NCBI GenBank assembly: GCA_045655865.1 | Contig: JAZOQB010000011.1 | Coordinates: 19,929 to 83,928, forward strand | Direction: 5' to 3' | DNA length: 64,000 nt | Origin: RGIG5579 sp045655865 | GTDB lineage: Bacteria > Bacillota > Clostridia > Oscillospirales > SIG627 | Shown here: positions 17,062 to 26,273 of the stretch, in pieces | Position numbering within the stretch: position 1 is the first letter of the stretch | Layout: every line of letters begins with the position of its first letter | The notes under the pieces: generated by a model | Seen by the model: the letters and a program-made list of their open reading frames with translations, nothing else | Databases searched by the model: none | Told to the model about the DNA's origin: nothing | Program-made: the position numbers and the translations under genes

Positions 17062-18137
17062 AAAAAGTCAAAGTTATGGCCCTGGCCCTGGCATGGATCC
17101 TGATTTTTTCGGCCACGCTTTCCGGTTGCAGCGGCGCTGTGAGCACCAAGAGCGCGGTCGAGTACGGGGATCTGGAATTGACCCGCGCCATTTTTCAGTA
17201 TTTATGCTGTGTGGAAAAGACCAACTACCTTTTTGAATTCTACGGCCTGGATTCCTCTCAGGCCTCGGCCGCCTCTCTCCGGGATTACCCCGAGCTTTGG
17301 ACTGCGGTCGATGCAAAGGGCAGCTCTGTGGCCGATACCCTGAAAGGGGACGTTTTGCTGCAAGTGCAGACCATGCTTTTCTTTGAACAGGTAGCTCTGG
17401 ATGCCGGATATACTCTGACCCCTGAGATCAAGACCCAGATTCAAAACGATTTTAACCGCCGTCTGGTCAACTTTGACAACAAAGGGGATTTTAATAAGAA
17501 CATGAAGCAGTACGGCATCAATTACGATCAGCTCATGGAGTACACCTATCACCAAAACCTGGCCTATCAAGGAACCCAGCTCTATTTTGGCGAGAACGGC
17601 ACCATGAAGATCTCCGAGGAATCCGCCAAGAGCTATTTTAATTCCAATTACGTCACCGCTCAGTGCATTTTCATCAATACCAAAAACAAGACCTTCCCCA
17701 ACGGAAAAGTGGTGGTGCTGCCAGAAGAAGAAAAGGCAGAAAAAATTGCTCTGGCCCAAGATCTGTACCAGCGGATCCAGAACGGCGAGGATTTCTCCCA
17801 GCTTTGCTTGCAGTACGCCGATCAGACCATGAATGAAAGTCGGGCGACAAGTGGGTATACCTTCAAGAAGGACGGCTTTTTCAATAAAGAAGCCGAAAAT
17901 AAGATCTTTGAAATGAAGGTAGGCGACTTTGTAAAACTGGAGACCGCGGAGGGCATCTACCTTCTCCGGCGCCAGGCGCTGGATTCCTCCTTTTTCACCC
18001 AGCAGCTTTCTGCCATCCGCCAAGAGCTGCAACAGGCCAAGATCCTCAGCCTTGTTACCGAGGCAGCCGAAAAATTTAAGCTGGACGAGGATTTTCTCAA
18101 CGGTCTGGATATTACCACCCTTCCCCATCTGGTATAA
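17058..18137 (+). CDS. PrsA/SurA-like peptidyl-prolyl isomerase lipoprotein
   Basis: The 359-residue protein has a lipoprotein signal with LSGC (Cys24). The N-terminal part is helical and SurA_N-like. A C-terminal PpiC-type rotamase (about 200-300) follows, with VTAQCIFINTKN, NGEDFSQLCLQYADQ, GYTFKKDGFFN and MKVGDFVKLETAEGIYLLRR. Such lipoproteins help exported proteins fold at the outer face of the membrane. The start overlaps the mfd stop by four bases. Some catalytic PpiC positions, such as the usual GGxLG, are altered (SGYTF), so isomerase activity is not certain and the role may be chaperone only. Confidence 0.83.
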   Translation: MKKVKVMALALAWILIFSATLSGCSGAVSTKSAVEYGDLELTRAIFQYLCCVEKTNYLFEFYGLDSSQASAASLRDYPELWTAVDAKGSSVADTLKGDVLLQVQTMLFFEQVALDAGYTLTPEIKTQIQNDFNRRLVNFDNKGDFNKNMKQYGINYDQLMEYTYHQNLAYQGTQLYFGENGTMKISEESAKSYFNSNYVTAQCIFINTKNKTFPNGKVVVLPEEEKAEKIALAQDLYQRIQNGEDFSQLCLQYADQTMNESRATSGYTFKKDGFFNKEAENKIFEMKVGDFVKLETAEGIYLLRRQALDSSFFTQQLSAIRQELQQAKILSLVTEAAEKFKLDEDFLNGLDITTLPHLV

Positions 18138-18210
18138 AATGACCGGCGCCCCCGACAGGGCGCTCCCGGCAAAATCAGGATCGCAAAATTTCAAAACGTG
18201 ATCGATAGAA

Positions 18211-18250
18211 AAACGTGCGCACGGAAATTCCGTACGCACGTTTCTTTTTT
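18211..18250. terminator. Terminator between convergent prsA-like and DUF896 genes
   Basis: The stem AAACGTGCG-C-ACGGA / TCCGT-A-CGCACGTTT has one mismatch and is followed by a T-rich run. It lies between convergent genes and may serve both. Confidence 0.85.
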
Positions 18251-18257
18251 ATATTTT

Positions 18258-18461
18258 CTACTGCTTGATCAGGGGCTCGATAGAGCCGTCGGGGTTCTGG
18301 ATCTGAACCCGCTCCAGGGCGTTTAAAGTACTGCGGCGAAAATCGGCAATGTACTCTGCCCGCAAAGCGGCCTGCTCCTCTTTTTCCGCCGGGGTCAAGC
18401 CCTCCGGAGATTTTGCTTTCCGGTAAAGGGCGTTGATCCGATCGATCTTGTCTTGGGTCAT
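18258..18461 (-). CDS. DUF896 (YnzC-like) small protein
   Basis: This 67-residue helical protein reads MTQDKIDRINALYRK then GLTPAEKEEQAALRAEYI and NALERVQIQNPDG, the standard DUF896 sequence. Members such as Bacillus YnzC are small cytoplasmic proteins linked to the SOS division-control locus, with no known reaction. The ATG at 18461 overlaps the stop of the upstream phosphomutase gene (ATGA) and has GGAGG within that gene, which fixes the start. Confidence 0.9.
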   Translation of the reverse strand: MTQDKIDRINALYRKAKSPEGLTPAEKEEQAALRAEYIADFRRSTLNALERVQIQNPDGSIEPLIKQ

Positions 18462-19969
18462 GCCAAAAAATCCTCCAGAGGTTTTACACAGATCTCGTCT
18501 CTGTTTGCAAGGAAAGCACAAAGCTTTTGTCCCAGGATCCGGCAGCCGCCCGGGACGTTGGATTCGATATTCAGGGGCATCACCGGATCGTGAACGGAAA
18601 GGCGCAAAAGGAACCAGCCGTCTCCCTCTCCTTCCGGGAAAGCGATGCGAACGCCCTCAAAGCTATCCTCTGCCACGTTCCAGCCCATTTTTTTGCCGTA
18701 ACACTCAAGATCGGAAAGTAATTTCTCTCCGGCGGCGCGAAAATCTTCTTTTCCAATGTCAAAGCGAAGCTCCACCGACTCGGCGGGCTCGGACAGATTG
18801 GCGATCAGTTCCACCAGATCTCTGCCTTCTTTTTTCATTTTGGCCGCCAGGGTGAGAATCCGGGTAGCCAGATAGGCGCCGTCATCCAGGAAATAATTTT
18901 CTCTGAGCGCCGCATGGCCGCTGGTCTCAATGGCAAGAGGAGAATTGATTCCCGCCTGGTTTAGCTCCAAGGCCTTGTTGATCACGTTTTTATATCCTCG
19001 CTTAAAGCGCACGTGCTTTCCGCCCAGGTCCTTTTCAATAAAGGTCTTCAGTCCCGAGGAGGTGATGGAGTCGGTCACAATGGCGCCACCGGGATTGCCT
19101 TCCAGAGCGATCACGCTGGCAAGAGCCACCAGACGGTTCCGGTTGATCTCACGCCCGGAGGAATCCACACAGCCAGCTCGGTCCACGTCCGTATCGAAGA
19201 TCACGCCAAGATCCGCGCCGGCCTCTTTTACCGCGCGGCAAGCAAAGGACATTGCCTCTTTGTTTTCGGGGTTTGGAATATGGTTGGGGAAGGATCCGTC
19301 CGGCTCCAAAAACTGGCTTCCGGTGCAATCAGCCCCCAGGGGCTCTAAAACCCGGGTCACGTAAAATCCGCCGGCGCCGTTTCCGGCGTCCACGGTCACG
19401 TGAAAGCCCTCCAAGGGTTTTTCTCCGCCGCCCACACCGTCTCGGATCATCTTCTGCAACCGAAGGGCGTAGGTGTCCATATAATTTTTTTCCCGCGTTA
19501 CGCCGCCGGGCGCTTTTTCGGCCTCTTTCCCCTCCTGGCAAAGGGTGAGGATCTCCTGAATGTCCCGACTTTCAAGTCCCCCCGTAGGCAAGAAAAACTT
19601 CAGACCGTTGCGGTTCCAGGGGTGATGGCTGGCGGTAATTTGTACTGCGGCGTCGGTTTTCAGATCCACGGTGGTCATAAACATGGCCGGGGTAGACGCC
19701 AGACCGCAGAGAAGGACCTCAAGTCCCGCTTCCCGGAAGACCCGTTCCAAAATCGCCATAATCGAAGGTCCGGAAAGACGGCTGTCACGACCGATGGCAA
19801 CCACGGGAGATCTCTTTCCCGTTTTTTCCTGCAGCCAAAGAACACACGCTCCGGCAATTTTTTCTACGGCCTCCTCCGTCAGATCCACACTCTGTCCCGG
19901 CACGCCCTCCAGAGCTACACCGCGAATATCCGTTCCGCTTTTTAAATGCTTCCAAGGTTCCTGTAACAT
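18458..19969 (-). CDS. Phosphoglucomutase/phosphomannomutase
   Basis: The 503-residue alpha-D-phosphohexomutase interconverts hexose 1- and 6-phosphates. It has the substrate loop AIGRDSRLSGPS, the active-site TASHHP (the Ser of the TASHNP loop, with His for Asn), the metal-binding DTDVDRAG and a C-terminal phosphate-binding domain. The length fits the longer phosphomannomutase group rather than GlmM. It would supply sugar 1-phosphates for envelope polymers. It ends in an ATGA overlap with the DUF896 gene. The exact sugar preference cannot be read from sequence. Confidence 0.9.
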   Translation of the reverse strand: MLQEPWKHLKSGTDIRGVALEGVPGQSVDLTEEAVEKIAGACVLWLQEKTGKRSPVVAIGRDSRLSGPSIMAILERVFREAGLEVLLCGLASTPAMFMTTVDLKTDAAVQITASHHPWNRNGLKFFLPTGGLESRDIQEILTLCQEGKEAEKAPGGVTREKNYMDTYALRLQKMIRDGVGGGEKPLEGFHVTVDAGNGAGGFYVTRVLEPLGADCTGSQFLEPDGSFPNHIPNPENKEAMSFACRAVKEAGADLGVIFDTDVDRAGCVDSSGREINRNRLVALASVIALEGNPGGAIVTDSITSSGLKTFIEKDLGGKHVRFKRGYKNVINKALELNQAGINSPLAIETSGHAALRENYFLDDGAYLATRILTLAAKMKKEGRDLVELIANLSEPAESVELRFDIGKEDFRAAGEKLLSDLECYGKKMGWNVAEDSFEGVRIAFPEGEGDGWFLLRLSVHDPVMPLNIESNVPGGCRILGQKLCAFLANRDEICVKPLEDFLA

Positions 19970-20009
19970 ATCTTTCTCCTTTTCTTCCTCTCAAAACCTG
20001 AGGCGCTTC

Positions 20010-22610
20010 TTATTTTAAGGGCTGTTCTTCCAGCGCCCGCATTTTGTATTCCATGTAATACTCTTCGGTCCAAAGAACTTCCCGGGGTTTGGATCCGGCA
20101 AATTCTCCCACAATGCCCATTTCTGCCATAAAGTCAATGAGCTTGGCCGCCCGGGCATAGCCCACGGAAAGGCGGCGCTGCAAAAGGGAAGTTGCGATCT
20201 TCTTTTCGTGGATCGCCACCTCGATGGCCTTTTCCAAAAGAGGATCCTTATCGGCAAACAGACCGCTCATGCCCTCGCCTTCCCCCTCACTGCCAAAAGA
20301 GGAAAAGGCACCTTTTTTCTTTTCTCCGCACTTTTGTGCTTCTCTTTCGATCAGGTTGGATACGCTCTCGTCGTACTGAGCGCCACGCTGAGCGCGAAGG
20401 AAGTCGCAAACGGATTCTACCTCCTCGTCAGAGACAAAGGACCCTTGAACGCGCATGGGCTTCATTGCGCCAACGGGAGCGTAGAGCATATCTCCCCGAC
20501 CCAACAGCTTTTCCGCGCCCACCACGTCCAAAATGGTACGGGAGTCTACTTGGCTTGCAACGGTGCAGGCGATACGGGAGGGAACGTTGGCCTTGATCAG
20601 ACCGGTGATAACGTCCACCGAGGGACGCTGGGTTCCAATGACCAGATGCATGCCGGCCGCTCTGGCCTTTTGGGCAATGCGACAAATGCTGGTCTCCACC
20701 TCGTCCCGGGCGGTCATCATCAGATCCGCCAGCTCGTCAATGATAATAACGATGTGGCTCATGGGGCGCCGATCGGGATCTCCGGCGGTGATCTCGTTGT
20801 AGGAGGCCATGTCCCGCACGCCAACCTCTTCCATTTCAATAAAGCGCTTTTCCATTTCGATCACCGCCCAGTTCAGGGCGCCGGCGGCTTTTTTCGGATC
20901 GCTGACCACGGGAACCAAAAGGTGGGGGATCCCGTTATATTTGCCCATTTCCACCTTTTTCGGATCGATCAGGATCATTTGAACCTCTTCCGGTCGGGCG
21001 TGGTAGAGCATACTGACGATAAAGGAATTCAGACACACGGATTTTCCCATACCGGTGGCACCGGCAATGAGAATGTGGGGCATTTTAGAAAGGTCGCAGT
21101 AAATGGCCTTGCCTGCTACGTCGTGACCCAGGCTGCAGTTCAAGCGGCTTTTGGCCTCCCGGAAGGGGGCGGATTCAATGAGAGAGCGAACAAAAACCGT
21201 TTCTTTGGTTTGATTTGGCACTTCGATCCCCACCGCTTCTTTTCCGGGGATGGGCGCCTCAATGCGAACGCCCCCCGCCGCCAGGGCAAGGGCGATATCG
21301 TCGGTGAGATTGACGATGCTCTTTACGCGCACCCCACGCTGGGGCTGCAATTCATAGCGGGTAACGGTAGGGCCTTTGGAAATACCGATGATGGTGGTCT
21401 TGACCCCGAAGCTCTCCAGGGTCTCTACCAATTTTCTCCCCACGTTTTGCTGCTCCTGCAAGGAGGCGTTGGAAGAGGCCGGGGGGGCCTGTAAAAGCTC
21501 AATGGGTGGGAAGCGGTACTCCGCTTCCGCTTCTTTTTCCTCTTCCTCCAGGGATGCCCTGGAAAATACGGGCTCTTCTCCGTGCTTTTCGGAAAGACTC
21601 TTTTTCAGCTCGATCTCGGCCCGGAGGTGATCCGGCTCTATCTCTTCCCACGGAAGGTCGGTTTCCGTTTCCGGGGCGTCCTGAAAAATACTCTGGATCT
21701 GGTCGTGAAGACTGGGAACCGGCTCGGACTCAATTTCCTCAATGGGCCGGATCTCCCGGGCGGCGGCCTCTTCCAGGGCGCGCAGTCTCTCTTTTTCCAG
21801 CTCTTCTTCCTCCTGACGGGGCAGGCGAATGTGAACCTCGCTATCCTTCACCCGGTCCTCAGGAGCTCTTTCTTTTACTTCTTCTCCGCTCTCCATCAAG
21901 GGGCGCCGCTTTCCCTTTTTCTCCGGTGGGAAAATTTCGATCTGTTCTGCCCGGATCCGGGCGCGCTCCAATTTTTCTTCTTCCCTGGCCAATCTGGCCT
22001 CGGCCTGGCGGTCCCGGCGTTCTTCTCTGCTCTCTTTCCACTTTTCACCCATGGGCGAAAATACGCTCCGGATCAATTCCACCGGCGTTTTGCCAAAGAG
22101 AAAAGAGGAAAAGACCACAAGGGCAATGAGGGCAACCACGGGAGTAAACACGCCAACACTCTTTTTCAAGAGGGCATACATCAAACCGCCCACGGCACCT
22201 CCCCCGGAAAAGGTCAGTCCGCTTTCGTAATTTTCGGCAAAGGAGAAGGAGACGGGGGTGCCTTGAAAGATCGCGCAAAGCACACCCAGAAAGGTCATAT
22301 CTCCCAGGGTAAACCAGAATTTATACAAGTAGCTTCCTGCCTTCAAGTCCCGTTTATAGAAAATGGCGTGAAGGGCTAAAAGCAGGGGAAACGCCCAAGC
22401 TCCCACGGAAAAAAGTCCCGTGAGAAAAACGCTCAGCCATCCCAAAAATCCAAGCTTGTCTTCCCCCAAAATAAAACACAGGGCAAAAAACAGGGCCACG
22501 ATCCCCAGGATATAGGGCATGAGAATATGAATGGCTTTGTCCTCCGGCCGGCGGCGGGAGGGAGAAAGCTCTTTGGGCGAGCGCTTGGCAGTTTTTTTCT
22601 TAGTCGGCAT
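20010..22610 (-). CDS. ftsK: DNA translocase FtsK/SpoIIIE
   Basis: This 866-residue membrane motor pumps chromosomal DNA through the closing septum during division or sporulation. Four or five N-terminal helices lie between residues about 28 and 185. A charged Glu/Arg-rich linker (about 200-400) follows. The motor carries Walker A GATGMGKSVCLNS, the IDELADLMM Walker B segment and QRPSVDVITGLIKANVP. The C-terminal gamma winged helix has SVGYARAAKLIDFM and GPxxG-like GEFAGSKPREVL. Length and architecture suit SpoIIIE, and the host has Spo0A. The 11-base overlap with the RNHCP gene suggests cotranscription. Confidence 0.95.
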   Translation of the reverse strand: MPTKKKTAKRSPKELSPSRRRPEDKAIHILMPYILGIVALFFALCFILGEDKLGFLGWLSVFLTGLFSVGAWAFPLLLALHAIFYKRDLKAGSYLYKFWFTLGDMTFLGVLCAIFQGTPVSFSFAENYESGLTFSGGGAVGGLMYALLKKSVGVFTPVVALIALVVFSSFLFGKTPVELIRSVFSPMGEKWKESREERRDRQAEARLAREEEKLERARIRAEQIEIFPPEKKGKRRPLMESGEEVKERAPEDRVKDSEVHIRLPRQEEEELEKERLRALEEAAAREIRPIEEIESEPVPSLHDQIQSIFQDAPETETDLPWEEIEPDHLRAEIELKKSLSEKHGEEPVFSRASLEEEEKEAEAEYRFPPIELLQAPPASSNASLQEQQNVGRKLVETLESFGVKTTIIGISKGPTVTRYELQPQRGVRVKSIVNLTDDIALALAAGGVRIEAPIPGKEAVGIEVPNQTKETVFVRSLIESAPFREAKSRLNCSLGHDVAGKAIYCDLSKMPHILIAGATGMGKSVCLNSFIVSMLYHARPEEVQMILIDPKKVEMGKYNGIPHLLVPVVSDPKKAAGALNWAVIEMEKRFIEMEEVGVRDMASYNEITAGDPDRRPMSHIVIIIDELADLMMTARDEVETSICRIAQKARAAGMHLVIGTQRPSVDVITGLIKANVPSRIACTVASQVDSRTILDVVGAEKLLGRGDMLYAPVGAMKPMRVQGSFVSDEEVESVCDFLRAQRGAQYDESVSNLIEREAQKCGEKKKGAFSSFGSEGEGEGMSGLFADKDPLLEKAIEVAIHEKKIATSLLQRRLSVGYARAAKLIDFMAEMGIVGEFAGSKPREVLWTEEYYMEYKMRALEEQPLK

Positions 22611-22944
22611 GAATCTCCTCCATGGGATGGGAAGTTAAGGCGATGATGCGGTCCATATCGTCCGGATCCGTTCCGGACAGGGCCGCCTTGTTCCGTAAAA
22701 TTTCTCCGCACTTCTCACAGCGATAAATGATCACAAACCCCTTTTTGGGATGGGGCGTGGCGCTGATGGGACGCAAGATCCCCCGGCAAGGATGGGCTCT
22801 GTCACCGGGGTTTTTATCTACGTGCATGGAATACAGACACCGGGGGCAATGATCCCGGCTGGTCACCCCGTTGGGGGGGACATGGCTTTGGCAGTGAGCG
22901 CAAACAAAGCCCTCGTCCCGCATGGCAAAGCGTTTTTCTTCCAT
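22600..22944 (-). CDS. RNHCP-domain zinc-binding protein
   Basis: The 114-residue protein carries the RNHCP-type signature: FVCAHCQSHVPPNG, SRDHCPRCLYSMHVD, then GD-x-AHPCRG, and a second zinc site CEKCGEILRNKAA. Here the name motif reads RDHCP. The family is small, zinc-binding and uncharacterised, probably with a role in RNA or nucleic-acid handling. It starts five bases after the phosphopantetheinyl transferase gene and overlaps ftsK. Confidence 0.88.
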   Translation of the reverse strand: MEEKRFAMRDEGFVCAHCQSHVPPNGVTSRDHCPRCLYSMHVDKNPGDRAHPCRGILRPISATPHPKKGFVIIYRCEKCGEILRNKAALSGTDPDDMDRIIALTSHPMEEIHAD

Positions 22945-22948
22945 GGCT

Positions 22949-23479
22949 TTACTGTGCCTTGGAAAGATCCCGGTCCATGGCTCCTTTGGGCCAGGCCAGG
23001 GTGATCAGGTAATCTCCCAAGGGCATATGCTCCAGTTCGTATTGTTTTCCGTCCAGTTCCGCCAGGCCTTCCCGGACCCTTACCCGATGAAGGGCTCCGA
23101 TCCCTTCCCCGGTAATTTTGGATACCGCCTCCTTGGCAGTCCAGGCCCGAACAAAGGACAGTCCCCGCTCCTTTGGGGAGAAAAACTTTTCCACGATCCG
23201 TGGGCGGATCTCAGAGCGCCGTTCCGCATCGATCCCAATGGGAAAAGGGGCAAATACGGCGGCAAAAAAGGGGCCGCAGTGGGTAACGGAAAGATATCTG
23301 TCGCCCCGGGCGAATACCGGCTTTCCGCTTTTTTCATACTCCACCGGAATGATGGGTTCTCCCAAGCTGTTAAAATATCGCCGGGCGGCAGAAACGGTGA
23401 TCCCGTGAGAGAGACCTCTCACGTCCCGCCGCCACTCCAGAACAAAAAGGAAACGATTCCCGTCCAGCTTTTCAATCAT
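22949..23479 (-). CDS. 4'-phosphopantetheinyl transferase superfamily protein
   Basis: The 176-residue protein shows the two Sfp/AcpS signatures, GIDAERR (magnesium-binding Asp and Glu) and FVRAWTAKEAVSKITG (the WxxKEAxxK motif). Such enzymes transfer phosphopantetheine from CoA to carrier proteins. It is shorter than Sfp (about 225) and longer than AcpS (about 120). It overlaps the gyrA stop by four bases, so it is coupled to gyrA in the same operon. No carrier protein target is in the window. Confidence 0.87.
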   Translation of the reverse strand: MIEKLDGNRFLFVLEWRRDVRGLSHGITVSAARRYFNSLGEPIIPVEYEKSGKPVFARGDRYLSVTHCGPFFAAVFAPFPIGIDAERRSEIRPRIVEKFFSPKERGLSFVRAWTAKEAVSKITGEGIGALHRVRVREGLAELDGKQYELEHMPLGDYLITLAWPKGAMDRDLSKAQ

Positions 23480-26052
23480 TCTTCTTCTCCGGAAATCTCA
23501 TCATCGGAAAGATCGATCTCTTCCACGTCCTCTTGGCTTTCCAGATCGGGAATTTCCTCGTCACACAGTTCTTCCCCGGATTCCACTACGTTTTCCGCGT
23601 CCTTCTCCAGCTCCTTCTCCGCTTTCACTCGCTGGAAGGAGGTCAGACTCTCCCCTTCTTCGGTGCGCATCACGTAGATACCGCTGGCAGAGCGGCTAAC
23701 CAGAGAGATCCCTCTGGCATTGACCCGAACCAGCTTTCCGTTGGAGGCAATGAGGATCAGATCGTCCTCTTCCTCAACAGCGGCGATCCCTACAAGGCGA
23801 ACGCCGGCCTTGCCGCCCAATTTCTGGCAGATCATACCCTTACCGCCGCGGTGCTTGGCGGAAAATTCGGAAAAGTCGCTCCGCTTACCTACGCCGTTAT
23901 CGGTAATGGTAACCAGGCTTCTGGTTTCTCCTTCATGGGCGATGGCAAGAGCTCCGCAGACCTCTTCACCCTGGGCCAGGCGCATGGCTCTCACGCCCCG
24001 GGCCACTCTTCCCATCAGGCGGATCTCAGATTCTTCAAAACGAACGGCCAGACCGTTTGTGGCCGCAACAAACAGATCCCGATCCCCTTCGGTCTTGTTT
24101 ACGTACAAAAGCTCGTCCTCAGGAGATAAGGTGATGGCACGCACGCCGTCCTGTCGAATGTGCCGGAAGAGCTTTAAGGGTGTGCGCTTCACAAATCCGC
24201 GTTTGGTTACAAAGGACAGAACTTCCTCTGTGTTGATCTTGGGAACGGAAAGGAATGCGGTGATCTTCTCCCCTTCCTTCAGTTTCAAAACGTTTACAAG
24301 GTTGGTTCCCTTGGCGCTTCGGGAAGCTTCGGGAATCTGGAAGCACTTTTTCACGTAGAGCCGCCCGAAATTGGAGAAGAAGAACACAAAGTTATGGCTA
24401 TGGCTCACGAAAATATCTCGGATGGAGTCTTCCTCCCGGGTGGTGAGAGCCAGCATACCCTTACCTCCGGTGCGCTGAGCCTGGTATTCGGAGATCTTCT
24501 GACGCTTGATGTAGCCCGCGTGGGTCACGGTGATGACCGCGGTATGCTTTTCGATCAGATCCTCCAGAACGATGTCGTCAGCGGCAGGCTCGATCTGGGT
24601 GCGACGGGCATCGCCGAACTTTCTTGCGATCTCCTGCAGCTCTTCCTTCAAAACGGCAAGAAGCTTGTCCTCGTGGGCCAGAATGTCCTCCAGCTTTTCC
24701 ACCAGAGCCTGCTTTTCCGCCATCTCTTCCAGGATTTTTTCAATTTCAAGACCGGCCAGACGACCCAGGGGCATTTCCACAATGGCCTGACCCTGAATAT
24801 CGGAAAGATGAAAGCGCTCAATCAAAGCTGCCTTGGCTTCGGGCACGGTCTTGTTGGAACGGATGATCCGGATCACCTCGTCGATGTTGTCAATGGCAAT
24901 TTTGTACCCCTCCAGAATGTGGAGACGGGCCAGGGCGCGATTTAAGTCAAAGCGGATGCGGCGACGGGTCACCTCTTCCTGGTGAGAAAGGTAATGCTCC
25001 AGCATTTGCTTTAAATTCAGCGTTTTGGGCTCCCCATTCACCAGAGCGATCATATTGGCCGCAAAGGTGGTCTGCAAAAGGGAATATTTGTAAAGAAGAT
25101 TTAAAATGACCTCTCGGTTGGCATCTTGCCGCAGCTCGATCACCACGCGGATCTTTCCCTTGCAGCTCTCGTCCCGAAGATCTACGATCCCTTCTACCCT
25201 TTTATCCTTTACAAGGTCAGCGATCCCCTTGACCAGCATGGATTTGTTCACCTGGTAGGGAATCTCATCCACCACAATGCACTCCCGTTTGCCCCGGGTC
25301 TCAAAGTGGGTGGTGGCACGCATGGGAATGCTGCCCCGGCCGGTAAGATAGGCCTGCTCAATGCCACTGGTTCCGTGGATCTTGGCGGCGGTGGGAAAGT
25401 CCGGTCCGGGGATGAACTGCATCAGCTCCCGCACGCCGGCATCGGGGTGGTCCATCAGATAGACCACCGCGTCCACCACTTCCGTTAGATTGTGAGGGGG
25501 AATGTTGGTGGCCATACCCACTGCAATTCCCACACAGCCGTTGCACAAAAGATTGGGGAAACGGCTGGGGAGCACCACGGGCTCTTTTAATTTGTTATCA
25601 AAGTTGGGGACAAAGTCCACCACGTCCTTTTCGATGTCCTGAAGCATGGAGTTTGCCATTTTGGCAAGCCGGGCTTCGGTGTATCGATAAGCGGCAGGCG
25701 GATCTCCGTCCAGGTTTCCGAAGTTACCGTGGCCTTCCACCAGAGGATAGCGCAGAGAAAAGCTCTGGGCCATACGGACCATGGCGTTATAGACCGCACT
25801 GTCGCCGTGGGGATGATAATGACCCAAAACGTTACCCACGGTGGTGGCGGATTTACGGAAGGGTTTGTCACAAGTCAGATGGTCCACCGACATGGCGTAG
25901 AGGATCCGGCGGTGTACGGGCTTCAATCCGTCCCGCACATCCGGCAGAGCCCGGTCCGTAAGTACGCTCATGGAGTAGTCAATATAGGCCTCCCGCACTT
26001 CTTTGACAATGTCCACGTTTTCAATTTTCAAGCCTTCTAAATTCAATTCCAT
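23476..26052 (-). CDS. gyrA: DNA gyrase subunit A
   Basis: This 858-residue subunit breaks and rejoins DNA during negative supercoiling. The breakage domain has PVHRRILYAM, HYHPHGDSAVYNAMVRMAQ and the catalytic Tyr124 in YRYTEAR. The C-terminal pinwheel domain carries the GyrA box QRTGGKGM and ends in an acidic tail. In the quinolone region residue Asn89 stands where Escherichia coli has Asp87, while Ser85 (equivalent to Ser83) is kept. The start has AAAGGAATTTCT upstream. It is preceded by gyrB, with a 221-base gap rich in DnaA-box-like sequences. Confidence 0.98.
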   Translation of the reverse strand: MELNLEGLKIENVDIVKEVREAYIDYSMSVLTDRALPDVRDGLKPVHRRILYAMSVDHLTCDKPFRKSATTVGNVLGHYHPHGDSAVYNAMVRMAQSFSLRYPLVEGHGNFGNLDGDPPAAYRYTEARLAKMANSMLQDIEKDVVDFVPNFDNKLKEPVVLPSRFPNLLCNGCVGIAVGMATNIPPHNLTEVVDAVVYLMDHPDAGVRELMQFIPGPDFPTAAKIHGTSGIEQAYLTGRGSIPMRATTHFETRGKRECIVVDEIPYQVNKSMLVKGIADLVKDKRVEGIVDLRDESCKGKIRVVIELRQDANREVILNLLYKYSLLQTTFAANMIALVNGEPKTLNLKQMLEHYLSHQEEVTRRRIRFDLNRALARLHILEGYKIAIDNIDEVIRIIRSNKTVPEAKAALIERFHLSDIQGQAIVEMPLGRLAGLEIEKILEEMAEKQALVEKLEDILAHEDKLLAVLKEELQEIARKFGDARRTQIEPAADDIVLEDLIEKHTAVITVTHAGYIKRQKISEYQAQRTGGKGMLALTTREEDSIRDIFVSHSHNFVFFFSNFGRLYVKKCFQIPEASRSAKGTNLVNVLKLKEGEKITAFLSVPKINTEEVLSFVTKRGFVKRTPLKLFRHIRQDGVRAITLSPEDELLYVNKTEGDRDLFVAATNGLAVRFEESEIRLMGRVARGVRAMRLAQGEEVCGALAIAHEGETRSLVTITDNGVGKRSDFSEFSAKHRGGKGMICQKLGGKAGVRLVGIAAVEEEDDLILIASNGKLVRVNARGISLVSRSASGIYVMRTEEGESLTSFQRVKAEKELEKDAENVVESGEELCDEEIPDLESQEDVEEIDLSDDEISGEEE

Positions 26053-26083
26053 ATTAGAAATTCCTTTCTCTTCCGATCAGGAG

Positions 26084-26272
26084 TTTTCCACAGCAACTCT
26101 TTCTGTGGAAAAGATGGGGTATGGGCGGTGGATTGTTTCCGGGAGAAGTGAAAAAGCTCCCTTGCCGCCCTCATTTTTTTAAATTTCTCTTTGGCCTTCT
26201 TTTCTTTGCAACGCTGTGGAAAACGCCCCTTAAATTTTGGCTTTTCCCACACAATCCACAGAGTTTTCCACA
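26084..26272. promoter_or_regulatory. DnaA-box-like cluster between gyrB and gyrA
   Basis: Four exact TTTTCCACA 9-mers occur, two in each orientation: 26084-26092 (+), 26104-26112 (-), 26215-26223 (-) and 26264-26272 (+). A degenerate CAATCCACA lies at 26252-26260. TTTTCCACA differs from the TTATCCACA consensus at one position and occurs again in oriC. Confidence 0.6.
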
Positions 26273-26273
26273 G

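Noticed and set aside
20208..21494. 428-residue plus-strand frame
   Set aside because: It is antisense to the FtsK motor domain and lacks a ribosome site or family features.
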